A stretch of 64,000 nt of DNA from Variovorax beijingensis (GCF_007828835.1 NZ_VIVL01000015.1:1-64000), one strand, 5' to 3'; shown: positions 33,439-42,577, counted from the stretch's first letter. A program made the numbers and translations. Notes: generated by a model not told the origin, from the sequence alone.

Positions 33439-33942
33439 ATGCACGACACATTGCACCGCCTCTTCGGATTCAAGGCTTGGGCCGACGACCAGCTGCTGAC
33501 GGCGCTCGCCGGGCTCGGCGACAGCTCCCCGGTCACCGCACTGGCCATCAAGGCGTTGAGCCACACGTATGTGGTGGACCGCATATTCGCCGCCCACCTC
33601 CGGCGAGAAGGCCACGCGTATCCGTCGGCCAACCTGAGCGAGATGCCGACGCTCGCAGCCCTGGCCGCCGATCTCAGAAGAAGCGACCGGGAATACATCG
33701 ACCATGTCTCGACGCTCGATCCCGACCAGCTGGCCGAACGGATCGACTTCGCGTTCACCGACGGCGCACCGGGGCGCATGTCCCGCGAGGAGATGCTCAT
33801 GCATGTCCTCATGCACGGAGCGGGCCATCGCGGACAAGTCAGCGCAGTAATGCTGCTCCATGCAGTGCCGCCGGCCAAGGATGGCTTCACGGCGTACCTG
33901 CACGAGGCCGAAGCGCCGGCGAGAAGGCGGGTTGCCGCCTGA
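33439..33942 (+). CDS. DinB-family protein
   Basis: 167 aa four-helix-bundle protein, ATG 33439 with AGGAG about 10 nt upstream. Opens MHDTLHRLFGFKAWADDQLL; histidines typical of the metal site are seen in AIKALSHTYVVDRIFAAHLR and in EEMLMHVLMHGAGHRGQVSA. DinB/YfiT proteins bind a metal and may act as thiol-dependent transferases; real activity unknown. Divergent from a TetR repressor that probably controls it. Confidence 0.85.
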   Translation: MHDTLHRLFGFKAWADDQLLTALAGLGDSSPVTALAIKALSHTYVVDRIFAAHLRREGHAYPSANLSEMPTLAALAADLRRSDREYIDHVSTLDPDQLAERIDFAFTDGAPGRMSREEMLMHVLMHGAGHRGQVSAVMLLHAVPPAKDGFTAYLHEAEAPARRRVAA

Positions 33943-34183
33943 ATGGCGAATGACGGATGTGGCTGCCGTCGGCCAGCCACCACCGCGCGCTTGCCTCGCG
34001 GCATCGCGCGGATCGCGGCGTGCGCCACGAACTCCGCGCTTTTCCAGGGGCCCCTGGTCCGGGTTGCCATCCACGTGGGCCGAGGCATGGTCGAGCAGTA
34101 CGGGGCGCCGTGCCTGTCACAAGGCCATGTGCCCGCCCGTCTAAGAGGTGTTCCCCCAACCCTCAAGCTACAAGGAGCTCAAC

Positions 34184-34645
34184 ATGTCCCCAGCACGACT
34201 CGACTACCACGCCCTCGCGCCCGCGGCAGCGCGCGCCGGTACCCAGTTTTCCCATGCCGCCGGCCGTACGCTGGACAAGCGTCTGCGTGAACTGGTGAAC
34301 TTGCGCATCAGCCAGATCAACGGCTGCGCTTTCTGCATCGACATGCACTGGGCCGAGCTGCTCAAGCAGGGCATGGACCCGCGCCATGTCAACGCTGTGG
34401 CCGGCTGGCGCGAGGCGGAGCGCTTCTTCAGCGAAGCCGAGCGCGCCGCCTTCAACTGGGCGGAGGCCGTCAACGCGTTGCCGCAGCGCACGCCCAGCGA
34501 CGCGGACTTCGACGCAGTGAAGCGGCACTTCAGTGACGCACAGATCGCGGACCTCTCGTTCGCGGTCTGCGCGATCCGCTCGTGGAACATGCTCAATGCC
34601 AGCTTCCACACGCAGGTGCCCGAAACGCCGTACACCGTCGGCTGA
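34184..34645 (+). CDS. AhpD-like carboxymuconolactone decarboxylase family peroxidase
   Basis: 153 aa, ATG 34184 with AAGGAG 8 nt upstream. The AhpD core CxxC-x3-H is present as NGCAFCIDMHWAEL (Cys48, Cys51, His55), supporting disulfide-based alkylhydroperoxidase activity. Further helices SEAERAAFNWAEAVNALPQR and FSDAQIADLSFAVCAIRSWN with NMLNASF are typical of the YciW/AhpD subgroup. Monocistronic; the 240 bp upstream show no gene I could support. Confidence 0.88.
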   Translation: MSPARLDYHALAPAAARAGTQFSHAAGRTLDKRLRELVNLRISQINGCAFCIDMHWAELLKQGMDPRHVNAVAGWREAERFFSEAERAAFNWAEAVNALPQRTPSDADFDAVKRHFSDAQIADLSFAVCAIRSWNMLNASFHTQVPETPYTVG

Positions 34646-34718
34646 CTGCCTCAATGATTGCGCGGCAGGTTTCTCCGACGTTCAATCGGTGAGTGATGCG
34701 CCGTTGCCGGCGCTTCGT

Positions 34719-35168
34719 TCAATCCGCAGCGAGGCGCTTGAACAGCGCCTGAAGCAAGCCGAGATTCGACGCATCCGCGGCCACGGCATCTCGGCGGAAC
34801 GAACTGCTGTCGTAGGGCGAATAGCTGTTGATCGGGTTGTCGATGGCCGGGCGCACGGGCACGACATAGGTGCGAACCTTCCCATCGAAGCTGTACCGCT
34901 CGTTGTTGCGCGGTAGCGGCGCCAGCGCCGAATCCTTTGCCAAGGTGTCGGCAAGATGGCGCCTGACGCTTTCCGTATCGACGCCGTAGGGCCCTGCGCT
35001 CTCCACGACAACGCTCTCCGGTCCAGTGCGAGCAGCCAATTTTTCGGCGGCGAGGCTCCCAGTTGGCGACTGGCTGGCGACCTCACCGGCGATCGCGGCA
35101 GTCACGGCGAAGAGCGAGCCGGCGCAGAGGGCGAGTGCCATGCGGCCGAAAGTGAAATCCAAACTCAT
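34719..35168 (-). CDS. Exported hypothetical protein
   Basis: 149 aa, ATG 35168 with AAGGAG 6 nt upstream. Sec signal MSLDFTFGRMALALCAGSLF then AVTAAIAGEVA, likely cut after AIA or GEVA. The mature part has VRRHLADTLAKDSALAPLPR and a Ser/Tyr-rich NPINSYSPYDSSSFRRD segment. No family recognised. Periplasmic or outer-surface location inferred. Confidence 0.6.
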   Translation of the reverse strand: MSLDFTFGRMALALCAGSLFAVTAAIAGEVASQSPTGSLAAEKLAARTGPESVVVESAGPYGVDTESVRRHLADTLAKDSALAPLPRNNERYSFDGKVRTYVVPVRPAIDNPINSYSPYDSSSFRRDAVAADASNLGLLQALFKRLAAD

Positions 35169-35433
35169 CAAGAACTCCTTCGCCCGGGTGGCACTGCGGA
35201 AATCGAGGTTATAGCCGAACGGGTCGACCTGCCCGATGAGGGCATCGATCGGCTGATACCACTTTGGCCATTTTTGCGAATGCAGGCACGGTGCCCGAAG
35301 GGGACACCAAGGTCAAGGCATGCCTGCTGTTCCCGAACCGGTGCAGAAAAGATTCCGCGCCCCGGCAATCCCAGGACACGCTGTAGCGGCCTGCGCTGAC
35401 ATGGCCCGGATCTCTTCACGCCAGAATTCGTGC

Positions 35434-36372
35434 ATGGCAACCCGGAAGCCACCCGCCTTGAAGCGAAAGCCCCTGCCGAGCAGCACGGGCCATGGCATGA
35501 GAACAGAACGGCTTCGCCTGTCCGGCGGCACCCAACTGTCGTTCACCACCGCAGGCGAGGTGTCCAGACCCGCCTTGCTGCTGCTGCACGGAACCCCCAA
35601 CTCGGCCCGGCTGTTCCGGGCGGTCGTGCCCGCGCTGTCGCAGGCCGCTTTCGTGATCGCACCGGATCTGCCCGGCCATGGCGAGTCCGACCCGCTGCCG
35701 GCCCCCTCGTTTCCCGCCATCGGCCAGGCGATTTCCGAACTGCTGGATTCGCTCGAGATCGGTCCGCGATTCATCTACCTGCATGACTGGGGAGCGCCCG
35801 TGGGCCTGCAGATCGCGATGCAGGCGCCAGAGAAGGTGCTGGGCCTCATCGTGCAGAACGCCAACGCGCATCGAACGGGATGGGGACCGGGATGGGCCGC
35901 GACGCAGGCCTACTGGACGCAGCCCAACGCAGAAAACCAGGCGGCGGCGACCGCGCACCTGACCCTCGCGGGCACACGCGACACCTACATCGCCGGCGTT
36001 CCGCCGGAAGTGGCCGAGCGCATCCCCGCTGAACACTGGGAAGAGGATTGGCAAGTGATGAACCTGCCGGGACATATGGACACCCAGCGGGCGCTGATCG
36101 CGGACTACGGAAACTATGCCGCCCGCTTCGACGCCATCGCCAAGTACCTCGAGCATTGGCAGCCCCCTGCCCTCATGGTGTGGGGAAGGCACGATATCTA
36201 TTTCGACCTGGCCGAGGTTCTGTCCTGGATGTGTGCGCTGCCCAGGATGGAAGCCCATGTCCTGGACGCAGGCCACCTGCTGCTCGAAACCCATGCGGCC
36301 GCGGCCGTTGCGCTCATGCTTGACTTCATCAGGCGTATCCAGGCCCCAATGAGCCGCAATGATCTTGATTGA
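35434..36372 (+). CDS. Alpha/beta hydrolase, haloalkane dehalogenase/epoxide hydrolase type
   Basis: About 312 aa from ATG 35434; other in-frame ATGs at 35320, 35401 and 35497 are possible and no ribosome site decides. Oxyanion segment LLLLHGTPNSARLF, PDLPGHGESDPL, nucleophile Asp118 in YLHDWGAPVGLQIA (an Asp instead of Ser, as in dehalogenases and epoxide hydrolases), ALMVWGRHDIYFDL acid region and His in VLDAGHLLLETHA. Ends 5 bp before the tandem TetR operators of the next gene. Confidence 0.85.
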   Translation: MATRKPPALKRKPLPSSTGHGMRTERLRLSGGTQLSFTTAGEVSRPALLLLHGTPNSARLFRAVVPALSQAAFVIAPDLPGHGESDPLPAPSFPAIGQAISELLDSLEIGPRFIYLHDWGAPVGLQIAMQAPEKVLGLIVQNANAHRTGWGPGWAATQAYWTQPNAENQAAATAHLTLAGTRDTYIAGVPPEVAERIPAEHWEEDWQVMNLPGHMDTQRALIADYGNYAARFDAIAKYLEHWQPPALMVWGRHDIYFDLAEVLSWMCALPRMEAHVLDAGHLLLETHAAAAVALMLDFIRRIQAPMSRNDLD

Positions 36373-36377
36373 CAACC

Positions 36378-36393
36378 TAGGACACACGTCCTA
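36378..36393. promoter_or_regulatory. TetR operator, distal copy
   Basis: TAGGAC-ACAC-GTCCTA, perfect 6-bp arms with 4-nt spacer. A second copy begins 32 bp downstream (36410), about three helical turns, on the same face of the DNA. Confidence 0.7.
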
Positions 36394-36409
36394 CAGTTTG
36401 CGCCTTCTT

Positions 36410-36425
36410 TAGGTCAACTGTCCTA
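36410..36425. promoter_or_regulatory. TetR operator, proximal copy
   Basis: TAGGTC-AACT-GTCCTA, one mismatch from the perfect copy at 36378-36393. It ends 7 bp before the TTG start of the TetR gene, so bound repressor would block the promoter or the ribosome site. Confidence 0.7.
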
Positions 36426-36432
36426 TTCGATC

Positions 36433-37020
36433 TTGCGTACCCGCGACAGCATCGTTCAAGCCGCCGACGCCTTGTTCTACGAGCGCGGGTTCGAGCACAC
36501 GTCCTTCGCGGACATCGCGGATGCCGTGAGGATCTCGCGCGGCAATTTCTACTATCACTTCAAGACGAAGGACGAGATCCTGACGGCGGTCATCGCCGCG
36601 CGAATGGAGCGCACGCGAGCGATGTTGAGTCAGTGGGAGACGGAAGGCGAGGGCCCGCAGGAGCGCATCCGCCTGTTCATCACCCTGCTGATCCGCAATC
36701 AAGCCAAGATCATGCGCCATGGCTGTCCGGTCGGCACCCTGTGTACGGAACTTGCCAAGCTCGGGCACCCGGGACAAGGCGAGGCCAACGCCATCCTGGA
36801 TCTCTTCCGCGTGTGGCTGCGAGGGCAGTTCCGCCAAATGGGTCGAGGCAAGGAAGCGGATGCGCTCGCCCTGCATCTCCTGGCGCGCAGCCAAGGAGTG
36901 GCGGTGCTCGCGCAGTCCCTGCGCAACAAGCAATTTGTACAACAGGAGGTGGCACTCATGAGTGCCTGGGTCGAGTCCTGCTCGCCCGTGCAGCCAACTG
37001 CCTCCGGTCGTTCGTGTTAG
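36433..37020 (+). CDS. TetR-family autorepressor of a YciI-Tag operon
   Basis: 195 aa starting with TTG at 36433; the tandem operators end just before it. HTH: SIVQAADALFYERGFEHTSF with IADAVRISRGNFYYHFKTKD (about 6-46). Ligand domain includes MRHGCPVGTLCTELAKLGHP, a Cys-containing element of the AcuR/YxaF-like group (TetR_C with CPVG), so it may sense an electrophile. First gene of TetR > YciI > Tag, with 24 and 1 bp gaps. Confidence 0.9.
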   Translation: MRTRDSIVQAADALFYERGFEHTSFADIADAVRISRGNFYYHFKTKDEILTAVIAARMERTRAMLSQWETEGEGPQERIRLFITLLIRNQAKIMRHGCPVGTLCTELAKLGHPGQGEANAILDLFRVWLRGQFRQMGRGKEADALALHLLARSQGVAVLAQSLRNKQFVQQEVALMSAWVESCSPVQPTASGRSC

Positions 37021-37044
37021 CCATCTGTTCAAGAAAGGTCATTC

Positions 37045-37338
37045 ATGTTCTGTGTGTTTCTCAAGTTCTCGAGCAACAAAGGCCAGGCATCACGCCACAT
37101 GGCGGAGCACATGCGATGGATCGAGCAGGGATTTGAAGATGGCGTCTTCCTCCTGACAGGCAGCCTCTCGGGCAACCAGGGTGGCACCGTCCTGGCACAC
37201 AACACCACCCGCGAGGCGTTGGAGGAGCGCGTAGCGATGGATCCCTTTGTGGCGCAGGACGTGGTCAAGGTCGAGATCGCGGAGATAGTGCCCGGCAGGG
37301 TCGACCAGCGCCTGCAGTTCCTGGTGGAACGTACCTGA
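37045..37338 (+). CDS. YciI-family protein
   Basis: 97 aa ferredoxin-like fold; AAAGG before the ATG. Family features: MFCVFLKFSSNKGQASRHMA with the conserved His/Asp pattern HMRWIEQGFEDGVFLLTGSL and DPFVAQDVVKVEIAEI. Related proteins dehydrate or dechlorinate small molecules, most have unknown roles. Sits between the TetR regulator and tag. Confidence 0.82.
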   Translation: MFCVFLKFSSNKGQASRHMAEHMRWIEQGFEDGVFLLTGSLSGNQGGTVLAHNTTREALEERVAMDPFVAQDVVKVEIAEIVPGRVDQRLQFLVERT

Positions 37339-37339
37339 A

Positions 37340-37945
37340 ATGGGCTCGACTCTCCTCGGGCTCGATGGACAGCCGCGGTGTCGCTGGTGCGCCGCCGCTC
37401 CCGAGTTTCTCCACTATCACGATACTGAATGGGGCTTTCCCGTCACGGATGACCACCACCTTTTCGAGAAGCTGTGCCTGGAAGGCTTTCAGTCGGGCCT
37501 GAGCTGGCGCACCATTCTGGTCAAGCGAGAGAACTTCCGGCAGGCCTTCCTGGGCTTCGATTACAGGCGCATCGCGCGCTTCGGCGCACCTGATGTCGAG
37601 CGATTGCTTGGCGACAGCGGCATCGTGCGCCATCGCGGCAAGATCGAGGCTGTGATTCACAACGCGCGCATGGCCGAGGAGATGGCGCAGCGCGAGGGAT
37701 CGCTGGCGTCTTACTTCTGGCGCCATGAGCCGGACCCTGCGCAGCTCGCAGAGCCGCAAACCGCTTCCGCGTCCTCGCTGGCCTTGTCCAAGGACTTGAA
37801 GAAACAGGGCTGGAAGTTTGTCGGGCCCACCACCGTGTATGCCTTCATGCAGGCTGCAGGGCTGATCAACGATCATGCTGCCGACTGCGTGACACGCGCC
37901 CGGGTCGAACAGGCGCGCCGTGCGCTTACATTGTCGGCTGCTTGA
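37340..37945 (+). CDS. tag: DNA-3-methyladenine glycosylase I
   Basis: Base-excision glycosylase that removes 3-methyladenine from DNA. 201 aa, full length. Family motifs: RCRWC (Cys near 14-17, zinc ligand), YHDTEWGFPVTDDHHLFEKL, LEGFQSGLSWRTIL with the active-site Glu, GIVRHRGKIEAVIHNA, LSKDLKKQGWKFVGPTTVYA, FMQAAGLINDHAADC (last His and Cys zinc ligands). One base after the yciI-like stop, so cotranscribed under the TetR gene; alkylating or electrophile stress control is inferred. Confidence 0.93.
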   Translation: MGSTLLGLDGQPRCRWCAAAPEFLHYHDTEWGFPVTDDHHLFEKLCLEGFQSGLSWRTILVKRENFRQAFLGFDYRRIARFGAPDVERLLGDSGIVRHRGKIEAVIHNARMAEEMAQREGSLASYFWRHEPDPAQLAEPQTASASSLALSKDLKKQGWKFVGPTTVYAFMQAAGLINDHAADCVTRARVEQARRALTLSAA

Positions 37946-38095
37946 ACCTTCACGAGATCGCAGATAAACCCCTCGTCGCATGCAAGATGAGGCTGCGCGC
38001 GAGCTTCCCCGATGCGGCGATACAAGGCACCTCAAAAAGCGGTCGTTCGCACCGGCAAGTCGGAGCCCAAAAGAGGCCCCGCCTTCCGATATAAA

Positions 38096-39538
38096 TCACG
38101 CGGCGTGCACCCTTGCGGTACTCCTGAGCAAGCTCGCCATGCTCCCTGCCAACGCAGCCAGAGCCGCCATCACCAAGCCCCAGTGCACTGCGCTGTGGGA
38201 TGGCAGCAGCTCGAACATCAAGCTCATCAACAGGCTGCCGAGCGTCAGCCCCGTGAGCCGGGCGGTGCCTTGCGCGCCACCGGCCGCGCCGCTGCGTTCC
38301 CTGGGTGCCGAGAGCAGCATGTTCTGGTTGTTAGGTGTCTGGAAGAAGCCGAAACCCAGGCCTGCGAGGCTCGTGAACGCAGCGATCGGCAGGGCCGGGT
38401 TGCCGTGCAGCGGCCACAGCGCACACAGGGCCAGGCCGCTCGCGAAGCATGCACTGCCGGCCGCGCACAGCCAGGCGCCGGGCACGCGCTGGGCCAGGCG
38501 TGCCGACAGCGGCGCGGCCAGCATCACCGCCAGGGGCCAGGGAGTCATCAAGAGGCCGGCCGTCACCGCGCTCTGGCCGAGTTCGTGCTGGATGTAGAAC
38601 GGCAGCGCCACAAGGCCGGCCATCTGGCCGGTGAAGCAGCACACGGAGGCAATGATCGAGACCCGAAAGGAATGCACGCGCAGCAGGTCGAGCGGGATCA
38701 ACGGTGCCGCCTTTGGCATTTCGCGCCGCACCAGCCAGACCATGCAAACGGCCGACAGCGCGAGCAGCGCGCCGCCGAGCAGCGGCTGTGCCACCAGCCG
38801 GTCGCTTCCCAGCACGAAAGCCGCGAACATGACCGCATTGAGCGCGATGCTCCAGCCATCGATGCGACGCACCGGGCGCGCCGGGCTCGGCAACCCTGCG
38901 CAGGCGGCGAGCACGAGGAGGCCGATCGGCAGGTTCACCGCAAAGAGCCACGGCCAACTCGCCGCGGAAAGTATGAAGGCGCCAAGGGCGGGTCCCGACG
39001 CCGAAGCGGCTGCGACGGCGAGTGCATTCCACGCGATCGAGCGCGCCAGCAGCCGGCGCGGATAAGTGAAGCGCAGCAACGCCAGCCCCAGTGGCATCAC
39101 GGCCGCACTGCCCAGGCCCTGGAGGCACCTCGCGGCCACGAGCCATGGCAGCGATGGCGCCAACGCGCACAGCACCGACGCCGCGGTGAACAGCGCAACG
39201 CCACCCGCGAAGACCCGCCGATACCCGAAGCTCTCCCCGACCGCAGAAGCCGGCAACAGGAACATGACCACAGCCAGTTGGTAGGCGGTGATGATCCAGA
39301 CGGCATCGGCGGGTGTCGCCCGCAACTGCTGGGCAATGTTTGGCAGTGCGATGTTGGCGATGGCGCCGTCGAGCACCACCAGCACGCCCGCGCCCAGGAT
39401 CGCGGCGACGGCCAGGCAGCGCCGCGGCAACGGCAGGCCGTCGGCGTCATGCGCCGCGTTCGCATCGTTCGCCTTCCGGGGTTCGACGGTGGGCGAAGCG
39501 GTGGAGGAAGAGTTGGATCGAAGTGTGGATGTCAGCAT
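38096..39538 (-). CDS. MFS transporter, DHA2 (EmrB/QacA) type
   Basis: 480 aa inner-membrane proton antiporter with about 14 hydrophobic segments and a 35-residue polar N-terminus. Motif D1-like VLDGAIANIALPNIAQQL in helix 1, VGESFGYRRVFAGG in loop 2-3, RCLQGLGSAAVMPLGL, and motif C-like ASASGPALGAFI. Probable drug or toxic-compound efflux. Divergent from a LysR gene (105 bp), which is its likely regulator. No membrane-fusion partner is present. Confidence 0.9.
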   Translation of the reverse strand: MLTSTLRSNSSSTASPTVEPRKANDANAAHDADGLPLPRRCLAVAAILGAGVLVVLDGAIANIALPNIAQQLRATPADAVWIITAYQLAVVMFLLPASAVGESFGYRRVFAGGVALFTAASVLCALAPSLPWLVAARCLQGLGSAAVMPLGLALLRFTYPRRLLARSIAWNALAVAAASASGPALGAFILSAASWPWLFAVNLPIGLLVLAACAGLPSPARPVRRIDGWSIALNAVMFAAFVLGSDRLVAQPLLGGALLALSAVCMVWLVRREMPKAAPLIPLDLLRVHSFRVSIIASVCCFTGQMAGLVALPFYIQHELGQSAVTAGLLMTPWPLAVMLAAPLSARLAQRVPGAWLCAAGSACFASGLALCALWPLHGNPALPIAAFTSLAGLGFGFFQTPNNQNMLLSAPRERSGAAGGAQGTARLTGLTLGSLLMSLMFELLPSHSAVHWGLVMAALAALAGSMASLLRSTARVHAA

Positions 39539-39643
39539 GAGTCCAGCTTAGGACTGCGCACACGGCTTGCACAGCGCGCGGCGCGCAGCTTGTTCCTGCA
39601 TGCGGCGCCTGTCGAAATCCTCGCGGCCGTGCTAGCTTCGGGC

Positions 39644-40570
39644 ATGCCGACAGAAGCCGACCTGAACCTGCTGTTTGCGTTGAACGCACTTCTCTCCGAG
39701 GGCAGCGTCGCGAAAGCTGCCGAGCGCCTGGGCCTGAGCGAGTCGGCGATGAGCCGGGCACTCACGCGGCTGCGGGAATCGACCGGGGATCAGCTCCTGG
39801 TGCGCGCGGGCCGCGCCATGGTGCCCACGCCGCATGCGCTGGCACTGCGCGATCGCGTCAGGGAGCTGGTGCAGGAGTCGCGCGCGGTGCTTCAGCCCGC
39901 CAGCGCGAGCATGGACCCCCGCACGCTCCGGCACCTGTTCACGATACGGGCCAACGACGGCTTCATCGAGGGCTTCGCGCCTCAGCTGGTGGCCCGCGCC
40001 GCGCGCGAGGCGCCCGGCGTTCGCCTGCGCTTCGCGCCCAAGCCCGACAAGGACGTCCGTCCCCTGCGCGAGGGATTGCTCGACCTGGATATCGGCGTTC
40101 TCGGCGAGTCGGGCCCGGAGGTCCGCGTGCAGGCGCTCTATCGCGACCGCTTCATCGCGGTCGTGCGCGAGGGCCATCCGCTGCTCGCCGGACCCGAGAT
40201 CACGGCCGAGCGCTACGCGGCCTGCGACCACGTGGTCACTTCACGCCACGGCCGGAGCGTGGGACCGGTGGACGACGCGCTTGCGGCAGTGGGCCTGGTG
40301 CGCAATGCCGCGGTCGTGGTGCCCAGCTTCGGTACCGCCCTGTCGATAGCGGCCGCGACCGATCTGGTTGCATTGATACCGTCCTCCTACTTCGAACACC
40401 TGAGGGCGCGCGGCACGCTGCGCTCTTTCCCTCTGCCGATGCCCACGGAGCCGATCACCGTGTCGCAGATGTGGCATCCGCGCCTGGATCGGGATCCTGC
40501 GCATCGGTGGCTGCGCGGGATGGTGCTGGAGGTTTGCCGGCCGCTGAACGAGCGGACAAGAGCGCCGTGA
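39644..40570 (+). CDS. LysR-family regulator of the MFS pump
   Basis: 308 aa from ATG 39644. HTH: LNLLFALNALLSEGSVAKAA, ERLGLSESAMSRALTRLRES, TGDQLLVRAGRAMVPTPHAL. The 'DLNLL-ALNAL' opening and RDRVRELVQESRAVL match the NodD/LinR-like LysR branch that often controls efflux or aromatic genes. Divergent from the DHA2 pump. Convergent with the GST-like gene 63 bp downstream. Confidence 0.9.
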   Translation: MPTEADLNLLFALNALLSEGSVAKAAERLGLSESAMSRALTRLRESTGDQLLVRAGRAMVPTPHALALRDRVRELVQESRAVLQPASASMDPRTLRHLFTIRANDGFIEGFAPQLVARAAREAPGVRLRFAPKPDKDVRPLREGLLDLDIGVLGESGPEVRVQALYRDRFIAVVREGHPLLAGPEITAERYAACDHVVTSRHGRSVGPVDDALAAVGLVRNAAVVVPSFGTALSIAAATDLVALIPSSYFEHLRARGTLRSFPLPMPTEPITVSQMWHPRLDRDPAHRWLRGMVLEVCRPLNERTRAP

Positions 40571-40633
40571 TTGCATTGAATGCGTCGACCTTGAACGCCG
40601 GCATCGCCGTCGAATTCGGGTTTCCGCGGCCCG

Positions 40634-41404
40634 TCACAGCGACAGCGGCAGCCCCAGGTGCCGCTCGTACATGAGATCCCGGTGCCGCAGCAGCACAGCG
40701 TCCAGCGCCGCATCGGTCACCGGCTCGCGGAATTCGAAAGCCTGGCGCGTGACGGGGTCCATCTGGCAAACCGCCTGCGGCAACGGACGCATCAGCGCCA
40801 GCGCGGTCGCGCTGTAGATGTCCACGGCGCTAAGACTTCTGCCGATGTAGTAGTCGCTGCCGGCCGCCTGCTGTGCCTTCAGGCGCGCTGCCAGCATCTT
40901 CAGCACAGCCACCACACGCCCGGGTGCACTCGCGCCCGCCTGCGGACTGAAGCCGTACTTCTTGCCGATGTATGCGGCGGCCTGTGCAGCGAAACCGCCC
41001 TCTCCGGTCAGCCCGGCCTGCACCAGCTGCAGGCGGCGCGACCACGCCAGCCCCTGCTCGCCGCAGATCTCGTGGGCCAGGCCGAACATCAGCGCCCGGT
41101 CGGCCGCATCGGCCGGGAGAAGCGAGGGCTGCGGCGCGAGCCGCTCGCACAGGAGCAGGATGTCCGCCCAGCCCGAGCGCGGCGCCTCGTTGTTGCAGAT
41201 GGCCACGGGCGCGTTGCGCTGGCCGGCCCACTCCTTGAGTCGCGGGCTGTCGTAGGCCAGGCGCACCGCTTTCCACGGGATGCCTTTCACATGCAGGATG
41301 CCCTTGGCCGCCTCCGACCAGGGGCTGGGAATATGCCCCACCACCACCATGCGCAGGCCGGTGCCGGCAATGGCTTCTTCAACGCTGATGTATTCGATGC
41401 TCAT
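40634..41404 (-). CDS. Glutathione S-transferase-like protein
   Basis: 256 aa from ATG 41404; longer starts at 41428 or 41455 are possible. Thioredoxin-like N-terminal half with VVVGHIPSPWSEAAKGILHV, KGIPWKAVRLAYDSPRLKEW and NAPVAICNNEAPRSGWADIL, then an all-helical C-terminal half with YYIGRSLSAVDIYSATALAL (N-capping-type motif, SAVD). Lacks a clear catalytic Ser/Cys-Pro pair at the usual place, so enzymatic role is uncertain. Divergent from a DHFR-like gene (98 bp). Confidence 0.75.
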   Translation of the reverse strand: MSIEYISVEEAIAGTGLRMVVVGHIPSPWSEAAKGILHVKGIPWKAVRLAYDSPRLKEWAGQRNAPVAICNNEAPRSGWADILLLCERLAPQPSLLPADAADRALMFGLAHEICGEQGLAWSRRLQLVQAGLTGEGGFAAQAAAYIGKKYGFSPQAGASAPGRVVAVLKMLAARLKAQQAAGSDYYIGRSLSAVDIYSATALALMRPLPQAVCQMDPVTRQAFEFREPVTDAALDAVLLRHRDLMYERHLGLPLSL

Positions 41405-41502
41405 GCGCGCATTTTGTGCGATGCCCATGGTCTCGAACGGCGGTTCGCGAGGCATCGCCCGCGCTAAACTTCAGCCCCCTTCTTCTTGCAGGAGACGACC
41501 CC

Positions 41503-42159
41503 ATGGCCCGATTGCTCGTGCGCAGCTTCGGCGTTTCGCTCGACGGTTTTGCCGCCGGCCCGGACCAGAGCCTGGAGCATCCGCTGGGCGTTCGCGGCCC
41601 CGAACTCATGGACTGGTTCTTTCCCACGCGCGTCTGGCAGCAGATGCAGAAAACGGGCGAGGCCAACGGCGAAACCGGCATCGACAACGAGATGGCCGAA
41701 CTGGGTTTCGCCGAGATGGGTGCCTGGATCCTCGGGCGCAACATGTTCGGGCCGGTGCGCGGTCCCTGGCCCGACGAAAGCTGGAAAGGCTGGTGGGGCG
41801 ACGAGCCTCCCTACCACGTGCCGGTCTTCGTGTTGACCCACCATGCCCGCGCGCCGCTGACGATGCAGGGCGGCACCACCTTCCACTTCGTCACCGGCGG
41901 CATCCACGAAGCGCTCGCGCTGGCGCAGGCCGCCGCTGGTGGGCGCGACGTGCGCGTGGGCGGCGGCGTGGCAACGGTGCGCGAATACCTGAAGGCCGGC
42001 CTGATCGACGAACTGCACCTGGCCGTGCGTCCGGTGCTGCTGGGCAAGGGCGAGGCGCTGTTCGCAGGCCTGGACCTGCCGGCGCTGGGCTACCGCTGCG
42101 ATCGGCAGGTGGCAGGCGAGCGCGCCACGCATGTGTTTCTGCGCCGCAGCGCGCCTTGA
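41503..42159 (+). CDS. Dihydrofolate reductase/RibD C-terminal family protein
   Basis: 218 aa, ATG 41503 with AGGAG upstream. RibD_C fold: LLVRSFGVSLDGFAAGPDQS, AEMGAWILGRNMFGPVRGPW, VPVFVLTHHARAPLTMQGGT, HFVTGGIHEALALAQAAAGG, then VRVGGGVATVREYLKAGLID with LHLAVRPVLLGKGEALF. NADPH-dependent reductase of unknown substrate, not the folate enzyme itself. Monocistronic. Confidence 0.87.
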   Translation: MARLLVRSFGVSLDGFAAGPDQSLEHPLGVRGPELMDWFFPTRVWQQMQKTGEANGETGIDNEMAELGFAEMGAWILGRNMFGPVRGPWPDESWKGWWGDEPPYHVPVFVLTHHARAPLTMQGGTTFHFVTGGIHEALALAQAAAGGRDVRVGGGVATVREYLKAGLIDELHLAVRPVLLGKGEALFAGLDLPALGYRCDRQVAGERATHVFLRRSAP

Positions 42160-42184
42160 GGGATCAGGCCTTCCTCAGCGCCCG

Positions 42185-42577
42185 TCAGACGGGGTGCCAG
42201 GGCAATCCGTCACCCAGCTGACGCTCGTGCCTCAGTGAGAGCAACACCACTTCTTTCTCGGAATGGGCATAGAGCAGGACGTGACGAGCCAGCACCAACT
42301 CCCGCAACACAGGCAAGCCAAGTGCCTCGGCAGTTTGTCTTGCCTGCTCAGCTTGAAACCGCCCCCAGCCCGACTTGGCATCGAGGAATCGAGCAGGTCG
42401 CCCGCTTGTGGGCGCGAACGAAAGAAGCGCGCGCGCTTTGACCACTTCAGCCTGCAACTTCTTGAAGCGCGCCGGCGCAGAAGCGGCGTCCTGTGCCTCC
42501 ATGAAGCTACGTGCAGCATGCAGGCACACCAGAAAGTTCGGAACCGCCCGAACGCTTGCACTGACAGGAATGCTCAC
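42185..42577 (-). CDS. Type II toxin, RelE/ParE family
   Basis: 130 aa. The second half has the RelE/ParE fold: TSGRPARFLDAKSGWGRFQA, LPVLRELVLARHVLLYAHSE and KEVVLLSLRHERQL. The N-terminal 40 residues are longer than in most ParE proteins. Start overlaps the antitoxin stop by ATGA. Expected activity is mRNA cleavage on the ribosome or gyrase inhibition; cannot be told here. A decayed homologue lies at 13381-13485. Confidence 0.85.
   Translation of the reverse strand: MSIPVSASVRAVPNFLVCLHAARSFMEAQDAASAPARFKKLQAEVVKARALLSFAPTSGRPARFLDAKSGWGRFQAEQARQTAEALGLPVLRELVLARHVLLYAHSEKEVVLLSLRHERQLGDGLPWHPV

Noticed and set aside
33943..34183. Open frames on both strands between the DinB and AhpD-like genes
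   Set aside because: No ribosome site and no recognisable pattern on either strand; treated as non-coding.
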